Part shown: one piece after another, positions 35,203 through 45,551 of the stretch | Position numbering within the stretch: the stretch's first letter is position 1 | Layout of the letters: each line of letters starts with the position of its first letter | Assembly: GCF_038024875.1 (NCBI RefSeq) | Contig: NZ_CP136136.1 | Location: forward strand, 186,001 to 250,000 | DNA length: 64,000 nt | Direction: 5' to 3' | Origin: Gordonia rubripertincta | Lineage (GTDB): Bacteria > Actinomycetota > Actinomycetes > Mycobacteriales > Mycobacteriaceae | Translations under genes and position numbers: made by a program | The notes under the pieces: model-generated | Told to the model about the DNA's origin: nothing | Databases searched by the model: none | The model's input: only the letters and a program-made list of their open reading frames with translations

Positions 35203-36295
35203 CTGGACAACCGCCGGTCTGCCGAAGCCTCCTGGCGATCCGCTTCCGCAGCCGTGAACTCGACCAGTTGGACCTGGTCATCGGTGTCGACACCCACCGA
35301 CGCCAGGGTGTTCCGACCCGGTGGATGGATGCGGACGGTCACGCGACCGCTCTCGGCATCGGCGAGGAGTTCGGCGACCGCCGCACCGAGCCGGTCACGG
35401 GTCCGTGCGGCTTCATCTTCGGCAAGGACGGACAGGCCGCCGTCGTCGAGCAGCACCACCTTCACGCCCCGCTGCCGGGCACGCCAGGCAGCGTCCCGGA
35501 CCTCCGGCACATCGAGATCCGTTGCACGGATGCCATCACGGAGTTGCGCCTCGATGAGGCGGGCGACGGCCACCTCCTCGGCGCTGAACTCCTGCCGGTC
35601 GGCGATGCGGGTGAGGATCGGCCGGGCGCGTTCGTCGAGCGCTGCCAGGCGCCGGCTGCGAACCTCGGCCGCCGCGGCCGCCGCGGCGTCTCGCGCCGCC
35701 TGACGTTCGTTGGCTTCTCGCAGTCCGTACAGCTGCCGGGCCATCGGCCGCAGCATGAGTGAAACAACGAACCCATGATCATGATGGCGTAACCGGGCAG
35801 TGTCACCGCCAGACCCCACATCGCGTCCCCGAGCGCCAGATGCCCCCATTCGGTCGCTATCAGCGAGATCACGATGCTCGCGCTCCACGCTGCCAGTGGG
35901 CGGCCGCGCACCGCGACGAAGGCGAGGATGACCACCGACGCACCCATGGACGGGCCGGTCTGCATGGCGTGCGTCAACGGGAACGGCAGCGAGAACAGGG
36001 AGGCTGTCACCCCGGCGACCGCCAGGACGGCGATCACCACCGTGGTCGGCATGGGCAACGGGTCGCCCGGTGCATCGAGGATGAGGAATCCGCCGGCGGC
36101 GAAGAACAGGAACCCTGCGATGATCCCGACCCACTGCCAGACCCCCGTGACGTCGGCGTTGGCGTACAACGTGACGGCGAGATATCCGCAGCCGAACATC
36201 GCCATGGTCACCCAGAGCGGGCGGGAGCCGATACCGAAGGCGTTGTCGACCGCGCCCCGCTCGACGTCCCGGCCGTGTTCGCAGTTCCCGATCAC
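35199..36295 (-). CDS. Membrane partner of histidine kinase, cassette A (frameshifted)
   Basis: This is the paralogue of the 32797-33955 protein, about 365 residues. Its GTG overlaps the kinase stop (GTGA; an ATG at 36307 is an alternative). The N-terminal half is membrane-embedded (VTMAMFGCGYLAVTLYA, WGLAVTLPGYAIMIMGSLF). The C-terminal half is cytosolic (ERARPILTRIADRQEF, EAQLRDGIRATDLDVPEV, VRIHPPGRNTLASVG). The two halves lie in different frames. One missing T in the run near 35760-35775 would join GSLF to SLMLRPMARQ. No enzymatic motif is recognised. A fixed association with a DesK-like kinase suggests a sensory or inhibitory subunit. Confidence 0.72.
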
Positions 36296-37509
36296 GGACG
36301 TTCCCATCCGATCTGGACGGTGGTGCCGCGGCGCGGGCGACTGTTCACCTGCGCGTGGCCGCCGGGCAGTCGTGACATCCGGCCGCGGATGCTGACCGCG
36401 ATCCCGACCCGGCCGGGGCCCACCGAGTCCGGGTCGAAGCCGGTGCCGTTGTCGACGACCGCCATGCTCAGCACCTCCGGCGCGAGCTGCACGATCACCG
36501 CGCACTCGGCATCGGGCCCGGCATGCCGGACGACGTTGCGCAGCGCCTCCGACATCGCCTCGACAACCGCCTGCACAGCCTCCACGGGATAGTCGACGTG
36601 GTCCCACCGAGCCACCCTCGTACCGTCGGAGTCTGTCGCCGCGCCGAGGATCTGGACCTCGAATCGCTCGGAGACGTCGGCTGCCGCCGATCTGATCCGG
36701 CGAAGGGTCTCGGCTCGTGACACCGCTTCGGCGTCGCCGGCGACCGGCACGCGGACCAGTTCCTCGAGCGCGGAGCGTGCCTGTGCGGCGAGACGGTGAT
36801 CGGGTGTGCCCGGCCCGACTGCGAGCAGGGACGCGATCACCCGGTCGTGGACGATGGCGTCGAAGCGCGCCTTCTCGACCTCGCGGGCCGCCTCCGCGGC
36901 GACCTTCGCCGCGTTCCGGTAGGTCTCTTCACGGGTCTCGTCCAGGCGCCGCCCGGTGCGGGTGGCCACGAGAACAACCGCGAGGAAGACCGCGGTGAAC
37001 ACGACCGACCACACGATCTCGAACACGAGATCCGTGGTGACCTCTCCGAACCGCCCGAGTTGTTGCGAGACATGCGAAGCGACGGACGACACGACGAGAC
37101 TGATCGCACCGAGCCTGGCATTGACGAGCATCAGCACCATGCTCGGCATCCCGCAGAACGCGATCATCCACTGCGCCACGCCCTCCGTGTCGGCGATGGC
37201 GGCTCCGGTCCAGGCCGGGAACCACAGCGCGATGCCCAACAGATAGCCACCCCAGGTGGCCAGCGCCAGCGGAGCGAGCCAGGAAACGCCCCGGCGAAAG
37301 CTGGAGATGATCAAAAGGATCCCGGGCCCGACGGACAGGATGACGCTCAGCGGTACCCACCAGGAGGCGGTCACCGTCGCCGCGGAGGCGATCGCCGCGA
37401 ACGAGACGATCGGATAACCGATGAAGCCGAGACCGAGAAATCGCGCGCCGATCCGGCGGACATGGTCGAGATCCGGCTCGGCCGAGTCGGATTCGAAAAC
37501 TCGACGCAC
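36292..37509 (-). CDS. DesK-like sensor histidine kinase, cassette A
   Basis: This 405-residue protein is the first gene of the four-gene operon. About six hydrophobic segments are followed by FDAIVHDRVIASLLAV (candidate phosphoacceptor His), the N-box-like EALRNVVRHAG, the G1 box DNGTGFDPDSVG, then GIAVSIRGRM and RRGTTVQIGW. It starts with GTG. It lies directly downstream of the terminator that ends the S10 operon, so it should have its own promoter within 37510-37644. It probably autophosphorylates in response to a membrane signal. The cognate regulator is not in the window. Confidence 0.82.
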   Translation of the reverse strand: MRRVFESDSAEPDLDHVRRIGARFLGLGFIGYPIVSFAAIASAATVTASWWVPLSVILSVGPGILLIISSFRRGVSWLAPLALATWGGYLLGIALWFPAWTGAAIADTEGVAQWMIAFCGMPSMVLMLVNARLGAISLVVSSVASHVSQQLGRFGEVTTDLVFEIVWSVVFTAVFLAVVLVATRTGRRLDETREETYRNAAKVAAEAAREVEKARFDAIVHDRVIASLLAVGPGTPDHRLAAQARSALEELVRVPVAGDAEAVSRAETLRRIRSAAADVSERFEVQILGAATDSDGTRVARWDHVDYPVEAVQAVVEAMSEALRNVVRHAGPDAECAVIVQLAPEVLSMAVVDNGTGFDPDSVGPGRVGIAVSIRGRMSRLPGGHAQVNSRPRRGTTVQIGWERP

Positions 37510-37644
37510 CCCAAGCCGGATGTTCCATCGTTCTGTCGGTCAGAGATGCATCGGTCGCGGCCATCAGGTCAACCCTCACACCCACCGGTGACGCGGTCAA
37601 TCCATCGGGGGAACCAACGGGACCGGCGTACTCACCCGGCACGC

Positions 37645-37684
37645 CGAACGGCCCGTCCCCCTCGAGAGGGGAACGGGCCGTTCG
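37645..37684 (-). terminator. Hairpin terminator of the S10 operon
   Basis: A near-perfect inverted repeat (CGAACGGCCCG-TCCCC pairing with GGGGAACGGGCCGTTCG, one bulged base) flanks a loop of about seven bases. It sits 26 bases past the rpsQ stop and before the kinase operon. No U-tract is obvious, as is common in actinobacteria. Confidence 0.8.
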
Positions 37685-37709
37685 GGTGTCGATCTCGCTG
37701 GGAGTCGGC

Positions 37710-38000
37710 TTACTTGGCCTTCTCCAGCACCTCGACCAGACGCCAGTGCTTGGTCGCCGACAGCGGGCGGGTCTCCATGATCCGCACGCGGTCACCGACG
37801 CCGGCATCGCCGTTCTCGTCGTGTGCCTTGACCTTGCTCGTGGTCCGGATGATCTTCTTGTAGAGCGGGTGGCTCTTACGATCTTCCAGCTCGACCACGA
37901 TGGTCTTCTGCATCTTGTCGCTGACCACGTAGCCGATCCGCTCCTTGCGGCGGTTACGCTCGGCAGCCTGGTTTTCGGTCACTTTCTGGTCCTCACTCAT
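37710..38000 (-). CDS. rpsQ: 30S ribosomal protein S17
   Basis: This 96-residue primary 16S rRNA-binding protein is the last gene of this S10 operon. The conserved core GYVVSDKMQKTIVVELED, HPLYKKIIRTTSK, KAHDE and GDRVRIMETRPLSATKHWRLVE is complete. The N-terminus is slightly extended and acidic (MSEDQKVTENQ), as in other actinobacteria. Its ATG overlaps the rpmC stop (ATGA). A strong hairpin follows 26 bases downstream, so the rplN-rplX part of the classical operon is not contiguous here. Confidence 0.98.
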   Translation of the reverse strand: MSEDQKVTENQAAERNRRKERIGYVVSDKMQKTIVVELEDRKSHPLYKKIIRTTSKVKAHDENGDAGVGDRVRIMETRPLSATKHWRLVEVLEKAK

Positions 38001-38229
38001 GCGTCTTCACCTTCCGGTCCCGACGCCAGGCCCAGCTCACGCTCACGCATGACGGTGTAGATACGTGCGATCTCGCGACGCACGGTGCGCAGACGGCGGT
38101 TGTTGTCGAGCTGGCCGGTGGCCATCTGGAAACGAAGGTTGAAGAGCTCTTCCTTCGACTCCTTCAGGCGGTCGACCAGATCGGCGTCGTTGAGCTCGCG
38201 CAGCTCGTTCGCAGCAACTCCGAGAGACA

Positions 38230-38230
<1 letters not shown>
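37997..38230 (-). CDS. rpmC: 50S ribosomal protein L29
   Basis: This 77-residue protein sits near the polypeptide exit tunnel. Recognisable features are the family core LRELNDADLVDRLKESKEEL, FNLRFQMATGQLDN and RRLRTVRREIARIYTVMRERE. Its length is typical for actinobacteria. The start overlaps the rplP stop and the stop overlaps the rpsQ start, so the three genes are translationally coupled. Confidence 0.97.
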
Positions 38231-38646
<416 letters not shown>

Positions 38647-38649
38647 GGC

Positions 38650-39456
<807 letters not shown>

Positions 39457-39458
39457 TA

Positions 39459-39869
39459 CTAGGCTCCCTTCTTCTTCGGCTGACGCGAACGGCCACGGCC
39501 GCCGGCTGCCTTCTCCGGCAGGCTCTCCACGACCACGGTGATGTGGCTGGTGCGCTTGCGGATACGGAATGCGCGGCCCTGGGCACGCGGCTGGAAGCGC
39601 TTGAGGGTCGGGCCCTCGTCGGCGAACGCGGTGGCGACGACCAGGGTCCGGCGATCCAGATCCAAGTTGTTCTCTGCGTTGGCGACAGCGCTGGCCAGCA
39701 CCTTGTACACGGGCTCGGACGCCGACTGCGGGGCGAACCGCAGGATGTCCAGGGCCTCGTCCACGTTCTTCCCGCGGATGAGGTCCAGCACGCGGCGGGC
39801 CTTCATCGGCGTGACGCGAACGAACTTCGCGGTGGCCTTGGCGGTCGGATTATCGGTCTGCGTAGTCAT
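39459..39869 (-). CDS. rplV: 50S ribosomal protein L22
   Basis: This is a 136-residue exit-tunnel protein. The conserved VRVTPMKARRVLDLIRGK, SAVANAENN, FADEGPTLKRFQPRAQGRA and RIRKRTSHITVVV are present. A short basic C-terminal tail (GRGRSRQPKKKGA) extends the usual core. Its ATG overlaps the rpsS stop. Confidence 0.98.
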   Translation of the reverse strand: MTTQTDNPTAKATAKFVRVTPMKARRVLDLIRGKNVDEALDILRFAPQSASEPVYKVLASAVANAENNLDLDRRTLVVATAFADEGPTLKRFQPRAQGRAFRIRKRTSHITVVVESLPEKAAGGRGRSRQPKKKGA

Positions 39870-40150
39870 CAGCGGCGCTTCGCTTTCCGGTCATCCTTGA
39901 TGTGACCCTTGAAGGTGCGGGTGGGGGCGAACTCGCCCAGCTTGTGACCGACCATCGAGTCCGAGATGAACACCGGCACATGCTTGCGTCCGTCGTGGAC
40001 GGCAAAGGTGTGACCGATGAAGTCGGGAATGATGGTCGAACGGCGGGACCAGGTCTTGATGACCTGCTTGGTTCCCTTTTCGTTCTGAACGTCCACCTTC
40101 TTCAGGAGGTGGTCGTCGACGAACGGGCCCTTCTTGAGGCTGCGTGGCAT
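39869..40150 (-). CDS. rpsS: 30S ribosomal protein S19
   Basis: This is a 93-residue head protein of the small subunit. MPRSLKKGPFVDDHLLKKV, IKTWSRRSTIIPDFIGHT, VHDGRKHVPVFISDSMVGHK and GEFAPTRTF are all canonical. AGGAGG lies just upstream of the start. The gene is 17 bases after rplB. Confidence 0.98.
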   Translation of the reverse strand: MPRSLKKGPFVDDHLLKKVDVQNEKGTKQVIKTWSRRSTIIPDFIGHTFAVHDGRKHVPVFISDSMVGHKLGEFAPTRTFKGHIKDDRKAKRR

Positions 40151-40167
40151 TCTCTTACCTCCTCCTG

Positions 40168-41004
<837 letters not shown>

Positions 41005-41032
41005 GAGTCTCAGTCCTTCTCTGAAGCCCCGG

Positions 41033-41338
41033 TCAGCTGACCGAGCCTCCGAAGATCTCGATGGGCTTGCTGTCTGCGGTCAGCGACACGATGGCGCGCT
41101 TGGTGGACTTGCGCTGGCCGTAGCCGGAGCGGGTCCGCTTGCGCTTGCCCTGTCGGTTCGCGGTGTTGACGCTGGCAACCTTCACACCGAAGATCTTCTC
41201 GATCGCGATCTTGATCTCGGTCTTGTTGGACTCCGGGTGCACCAGGAAGGTGTACACGTTGTCCTCCATGAGTCCGTAGGACTTCTCGGAGATCACGGGC
41301 GCCAGGATGATGTCGCGCGGATCGGCAACGGTCGTCAT
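41033..41338 (-). CDS. rplW: 50S ribosomal protein L23
   Basis: This is a 101-residue tunnel-exit protein that docks trigger factor and SRP in bacteria. DIILAPVISEKSYGLMED, YTFLVHPESNKTEIKIAIE and GVKVASVNTANRQGK are family features. The ATG at 41338, one base after the rplD stop, is chosen. A longer in-frame start at 41407 would overlap rplD by about 70 bases and adds non-conserved residues. Confidence 0.97.
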   Translation of the reverse strand: MTTVADPRDIILAPVISEKSYGLMEDNVYTFLVHPESNKTEIKIAIEKIFGVKVASVNTANRQGKRKRTRSGYGQRKSTKRAIVSLTADSKPIEIFGGSVS

Positions 41339-41339
41339 G

Positions 41340-42029
41340 TCAGGCCTCCTCTGCTGTCTTCTCGACGGCAGCCTTGGCATCCGCCGTGTTCTGCTCGATG
41401 AAGGCATTGAGCGTCTCGACGCTGAACACGACTTCGTCCGAATCCAGGACGTCGTAGGTGTTGAGCTGGTCGGGAGCGATCGGGAGCACGTTGTCCAGGT
41501 TCGCCACGCTCTTCCACGCCGTCAGGTCCTCGCGGCCGAGAACGACCAGGAACTTGCGACGATCGGAGAGGCTCTCCAGGAACTCGCGAGCCGCCTTGGT
41601 CGAGGGGGCCTGCCCCGCAACCAGTTCGGTGATCACGTGAATGCGCTCGTTGCGAGCGCGGTCGCTCAGGGCACCGCGCAGGGCGGCGGCCTTCATCTTC
41701 TTGGGGGTGCGCTGGCTGTAGTCACGCGGCTGCGGGCCGTGGACGGTGCCGCCGCCGGTGAACTGCGGTGCACGGGTCGAACCCTGACGCGCACGGCCGG
41801 TGCCCTTCTGGCGGTACGGCTTGGCGCCACCGCCACGGACCTCGCCGCGGGTCTTGGTCGAGTGCGTGCCCTGGCGAGCCGCGGCCTGCTGGGCCACGAC
41901 GACCTGGTGCATCAGCGCGATGTTGGCGGGAGCGTCGAAGAGCGCGGCCGGCAGGTCAACGGTTCCGTTGGTCTTGCCGTCGGCGGTCTTGACGTCCAGC
42001 GTCAACTTGGTCGTGGTCTCGGTGCTCAC
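41340..42029 (-). CDS. rplD: 50S ribosomal protein L4
   Basis: This 229-residue L4 has a globular domain and the extended loop that lines the tunnel (GTHSTKTRGEVRGGGAKPYR, RQGSTRAPQFTGGG). In Escherichia coli L4 also autoregulates the S10 operon. Whether that occurs here cannot be seen. Its start overlaps the rplC stop. Confidence 0.98.
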   Translation of the reverse strand: MSTETTTKLTLDVKTADGKTNGTVDLPAALFDAPANIALMHQVVVAQQAAARQGTHSTKTRGEVRGGGAKPYRQKGTGRARQGSTRAPQFTGGGTVHGPQPRDYSQRTPKKMKAAALRGALSDRARNERIHVITELVAGQAPSTKAAREFLESLSDRRKFLVVLGREDLTAWKSVANLDNVLPIAPDQLNTYDVLDSDEVVFSVETLNAFIEQNTADAKAAVEKTAEEA

Positions 42030-42685
42030 TACTTCGCACCACCCTTCACTGCGTCGCGGACCACCACGATGCCGCCCTTGCGACCCGGGATCGCTCCCTT
42101 GATCAGCAGCAGGCCGGCCTCGGCGTCCACCTTGTGGACGGTGAGGTTCTGCGTGGTCACCTTGTCGTTACCCATACGACCGGCCATGCGCATGCCCTTG
42201 AACACGCGACCCGGGGTGGCGCAGCCACCGATCGAGCCCGGTGCGCGGTGCACGCGGTGAGCGCCGTGGCTGGCGCCCAGACCGGCGAAGCCGTGGCGCT
42301 TCATGACGCCGGCGAAACCCTTGCCCTTCGAGGTGCCCGTGACGTCGACCAGCGCGCCGTCGGCGAAGATCTCGGCGGTCAGTTCCTGACCGATCTCGAA
42401 CTCGCTGACGTCGTTGACGCGGATCTCGGCCAGGTGACGGCGCGGGGTGACCCCGGCCTTCTCGTACTGGCCGGCGACCGGCTTGGTCACCTTGCGGGGA
42501 TCGATGGCACCGTAGGCGAGCTGGACGGCGGTGTAGCCGTCACGGTCCTGCGTACGGAGCTGGGTGATGACGTTCGGGCCGGCCTGGATGACCGTGACCG
42601 GAACGACGCGGTTGTTCTCGTCGAAAACCTGGGTCATGCCGAGCTTGGTGCCCAGGATGCCCTTGGATGAACTCTGGTTGCTCAT
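42029..42685 (-). CDS. rplC: 50S ribosomal protein L3
   Basis: This is a 218-residue early assembly protein. KGILGTKLGMTQVFDENN, the W-loop region with GTSKGKGFAGVMKRHGFAG, SIGGCATPGRVFKGMRMAG and GKRGG-like IPGRKGGIVVV are characteristic. It follows rpsJ after 19 bases. Confidence 0.98.
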   Translation of the reverse strand: MSNQSSSKGILGTKLGMTQVFDENNRVVPVTVIQAGPNVITQLRTQDRDGYTAVQLAYGAIDPRKVTKPVAGQYEKAGVTPRRHLAEIRVNDVSEFEIGQELTAEIFADGALVDVTGTSKGKGFAGVMKRHGFAGLGASHGAHRVHRAPGSIGGCATPGRVFKGMRMAGRMGNDKVTTQNLTVHKVDAEAGLLLIKGAIPGRKGGIVVVRDAVKGGAK

Positions 42686-42704
42686 GATTTATCTCGCCCC
42701 CGTC

Positions 42705-43010
42705 CTACTGGATGTTGACGTCGACACTGGCCGGCAGGTCGATGCGCATGAGCGCGTCGACCGTCTTCGGGGTCGGGTCGAGGATGTCGATGAGTCGCTT
42801 GTGGGTACGCATCTCGAAATGTTCGCGGCTGTCCTTGTACTTGTGCGGCGAACGGATGACGCAGTACACGTTCTTCTCGGTGGGCAACGGCACCGGGCCA
42901 ACGACGCGTGCACCCGTACGGGTCACGGTCTCCACGATCTTGCGCGCCGAAGCGTCGATCGCCTCGTGGTCGTAGGCCTTGAGCCTGATGCGGATCTTCT
43001 GTCCCGCCAC
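42705..43010 (-). CDS. rpsJ: 30S ribosomal protein S10 (NusE)
   Basis: This is the first gene of the operon, 101 residues. It serves both as a ribosomal protein and as the NusE antitermination factor. AGQKIRIRLKAYDHEAID, TGARVVGPVPLPTEKNVY, SPHKYKDSREHFEMRTHKR and PTPKTVDALMRIDLPASVD are diagnostic. The GTG at 43010 is chosen because it follows GAGGAC at good spacing and matches the family N-terminus. The in-frame ATG at 43088 would add 26 unrelated residues. Confidence 0.98.
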   Translation of the reverse strand: MAGQKIRIRLKAYDHEAIDASARKIVETVTRTGARVVGPVPLPTEKNVYCVIRSPHKYKDSREHFEMRTHKRLIDILDPTPKTVDALMRIDLPASVDVNIQ

Positions 43011-43426
43011 GCTGTGTCCTCTTCCGTCAGTTGTTCTCGACAGACAAACACCGCGTGACCAGGGCAGGCTCTCGCCGGCTGAGCACATGACCGCCGTGTG
43101 AGATTCGGCAATCGACGCTGTTCATCTGTCGTTGTACGTTGGCTCGTCTCTGGAACGAACCGGTTTGCTCCGGCACCCGCGGTCGGGCGTGTCGAGTCCG
43201 TGAACCTGATCCGGCGCACGCGTTACACGCCCATTCCCCGTCAACCGGGCCTGGGAGTCATTCACCTGACCACTTCGGCGGTGTCGGCACAGAGTGCGAC
43301 GTGCGTCTGCCGGTCAAGGCAACCCGACAAGTATGCAACAGAGGCGGGTGCCGATTCAAATCCGACCTCGTCACACCCGGGGACTCGGGTCCACACCGCA
43401 AACTGACTCGCGAGTAATATACGCGC
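43011..43426. promoter_or_regulatory. Divergent leader region of the S10 operon and the DUF4442 gene
   Basis: These 416 bases lie upstream of rpsJ (minus strand) and of the DUF4442 gene (plus strand). The S10 promoter and leader must lie here. One weak candidate on the minus strand is TTCGTT, a 17-base spacer and TACAAC around 43130-43165. No rRNA or tRNA gene and no convincing attenuator hairpin was found. Confidence 0.4.
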
Positions 43427-43904
43427 ATGTCTTCCACCAGCTCCACCTACGCCCTGCGCAAGAAGCTCCCCGACAACGCCCTCGGGAACGTGCTGTTCTC
43501 ACTCGGCCTGGTGGCCAAGGCCCCGTACTTCGGGACCGTCTTCCCTCTCGTCCAGGAGATGGAGCCCGGTTACGCCAGGGTCACCGCACCCCAACTGGTT
43601 CGGCGTGCACAACCACATCGGCACCTTCCACGCGATTGCCGCGTGCAACCTTGCCGAGGCCGCGATGGGTGTGCTCATGGAGGCGACGACCCCGACGTCG
43701 CATCGCTGGATCCCGAAGGCGATGGAGACGCGGTACCTGGCAAAGGCCACCACCCGACTCACCGCCGAAGCCCGTCTCGCCGAGCCGATCGACCTTGCCA
43801 CCATCACCGAGGGCACCGACGTCACAGTGTCGGTGAGCATCGTCGACACCAAGGGGGTCGAGGTCGTCCACTGCGACATCACCACCTGGGTGACGCCTAG
43901 GTAA
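43427..43904 (+). CDS. DUF4442 hotdog-fold protein (frameshifted)
   Basis: This is a protein of about 158 residues of the DUF4442 family, related to acyl-CoA thioesterase-like hotdog proteins. The first part reads ALRKKLPDNALGNVLFSLG and EMEPGYARVTAP. The second part, starting NHIGTFHAIAACNLAEAAMG and including HRWIPKAMETRYLAKA and TITEGTDVTVSVSIVD, lies in another frame. Removing one C from the CCCC run near 43590-43593 joins them as TAPNWFGVHNHIGTFHAIA, which fits the family perfectly. A sequencing error or a recent inactivation is likely. Its substrate is unknown. Confidence 0.85.
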
Positions 43905-44175
43905 CGGCGTCCAGTCGACGTCTCCGCGCTCGCAGCTGCCCGATCAGGACCCCCACCAATGAGACGAGGAACCACAGCAGCGGCGCCCAGACGTAGCAGG
44001 ACATGCCGTACCAGGCAGAGACAACAACCAGTCCCTCGGCGGCGCTTCTCGTCGCGGTGTCGGCCGCGGCAAAGTAGGTCCATCCCCAGAAGGCCGCAGC
44101 GAAGACCAAGTAGCTCAGCGGCAGGCAGACGACCGCGAGCCTGAGCGAATACGGGCGGAACCAACGTCCGATCAA
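43897..44175 (-). CDS. Small two-pass membrane protein
   Basis: This is a 92-residue protein with two strong hydrophobic helices (LAVVCLPLSYLVFAAAFWGW and VWAPLLWFLVSLVGVLIG) and an Arg-rich cytosolic end (RARRRRLDAV). The TTG start at 44175 overlaps the TGA of the upstream WXG-type gene (TTGA), so it appears translationally coupled. A longer in-frame ATG at 44409 would overlap that gene heavily. It may be a membrane anchor or immunity-like partner of the secreted-type proteins encoded upstream. No family was recognised. Confidence 0.6.
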   Translation of the reverse strand: MIGRWFRPYSLRLAVVCLPLSYLVFAAAFWGWTYFAAADTATRSAAEGLVVVSAWYGMSCYVWAPLLWFLVSLVGVLIGQLRARRRRLDAVT

Positions 44176-45109
44176 TTGCCGCCCACCTTCACGTCGTGAT
44201 GCCCCGGTAGGTGCCTCACTGGTCCCCACGGGTCGGTCGGGTCCGGCATGTGTCCGTAAACCTTCGACGGAACTCCGGAGTCGGAGTCGGCGTAGACCTC
44301 CCAAGCTGGGTAGTTGGTGAGCTGACCTTCCAATCTTGGCTCCACACCGTCGTATGGCTCTGCGACCAGGGTTCCTCGCACGCTGGCCCCCACCGTGCTC
44401 GAAGCCCACTTCCCTACTTCCTGGTCGTAGAAGGGCATGAATGGATCCTTCGCTTCGAAGGTGACTTGCACGCGCTCTCCATCCTGGGCCACACCGAGGG
44501 TGGGGCTGCCGACCTTCACAGTTCCAGATGGTATTTCGACCGACGGGTTCTGACGCATGACGACAACGCCATTGTCGTAGTCGATGTAGATGGACACCCT
44601 GCTGTCCTCAGCGCCCGCGCTTCCATCGAATCTCCTGCTGTCGCCGGCGTTGTCGTGCGGGATGTTGTGGACGTTTGGGAGAGCTGCTCCTGCAGGTCTT
44701 CCTTCTTCGAGGAGAACGCCAGCACTTCGAACAGCGGAAACGTGGTGTCCGAAGGCGACGGAGTGGGTCCGTCGATCGTCCCCGCCTCGGTGACGGTCAG
44801 CCCCAGATGTCGAGCTCCCTCGCGAATTGCTTCCAGTCGCCGCTTGACTTCATCGATGGACTCCGCAGCCTTCCGAGCGGCCACACCAATCACAGCGGAT
44901 TCGTTTCGGAAGTTGTTGAAGTCCTTCACCGCCGTTGCCACGCGGGAATCCGCGGCCTCCGCGGAATTCCCGGACCAGGTTTCGAAGACCGCCAGGTTCG
45001 TGAACCGCGTGACCATTGTGTCGCAGTTCCGGATGTTCTCTTCCGTCTGACGAAACACCTCGCGAACCTGCTCTGGGTCCCACCTGTCGATGTCCGGAAC
45101 AGTGACCAC
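44172..45109 (-). CDS. WXG-like N-terminal protein of a small type VII-like locus (frameshifted)
   Basis: This is a protein of about 312 residues split by one base. The N-terminal 130 residues are helical with VFETWSGNSAEAADSRV, a W-x-G turn reminiscent of ESX substrates. A Ser/Pro/Thr linker follows. After adding one base near 44665-44675 the frame continues as NIPHDNAGDSRRFDGSAG and into a beta-rich C-terminal domain (VSIYIDYDNGVVVMRQNPS ... DPTDPWGPVRHLPGHHDV). Without the correction the upstream frame ends at 44516 in low-quality sequence. The function of the C-terminal domain is unknown. The upstream gene (45113) is a WXG100-like partner only three bases away. Confidence 0.65.
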
Positions 45110-45112
45110 GTG

Positions 45113-45442
45113 TCAGTCCAGATTCAGCAGTGTGGAGCGCTCCATCTGGTCGGCACTTTCGCGATCAGCGGACGACAGTTCGTAGTGCGCGAGTTGAAAT
45201 CCGACTGAGAGGGATCCCACGTGCTCGACGAGCCGGCGATTGACTTCCTCCCAGCGGGTGGTGATCTTTTCCATTGCCGCACCCGAAGTACCTGCCCAGC
45301 CGCTGAGACTGTCGTTCATCCGTCTGCCGGTGGTACTGAACCGGTCTGCGCAGTCTTCGGTCCAGACCCCGGTCAACTGTGCCGCCGCTGCGAGCTCCCC
45401 AAGATCGACCGCAACATTCTCTGCTCTGTCCCCCTGTGTCAC
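45113..45442 (-). CDS. WXG100-like protein (ESX-type)
   Basis: This is a predicted helical-hairpin protein of about 109 residues. It has SLSGWAGTSGAAMEKI as the W-x-G turn, helices on both sides and an acidic tail. The GTG at 45442 gives the usual WXG100 length. The frame is open further, to ATG 45529, which would add 29 residues. WXG100 proteins are secreted as dimers by type VII systems. No ESX ATPase or core component is present in this window, so secretion would depend on genes elsewhere. It is followed three bases later by the longer WXG-like protein. Confidence 0.65.
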   Translation of the reverse strand: MTQGDRAENVAVDLGELAAAAQLTGVWTEDCADRFSTTGRRMNDSLSGWAGTSGAAMEKITTRWEEVNRRLVEHVGSLSVGFQLAHYELSSADRESADQMERSTLLNLD

Positions 45443-45551
45443 GAGTGGGGAGCATATCCGCCCCTGCGCCCCGTCGCCGTGGCCATCCACAACCCGGTCG
45501 GGTCCACGTGCGAGCGGCGCAGAGTTCATTGCCAGGGTCGCCCCCAAGTAT

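Noticed and set aside
33149..35293. 714-codon minus-strand frame covering kinase and partner
   Set aside because: Its first two thirds are an Arg-rich shadow of the kinase gene. Only the internal part from the GTG at 33955 onward matches the real membrane partner.
43340..43370. tRNA T-arm-like TTCAAATCC near the DUF4442 promoter
   Set aside because: The flanking bases do not form the five-pair stem, and there is no anticodon or acceptor arm.
44516..44680. Thr/Ser-rich C-terminal end of the upstream WXG-like frame as a real domain
   Set aside because: The other frame over the same bases continues smoothly into the conserved-looking beta-rich domain, so this stretch is out of frame after a one-base deletion.
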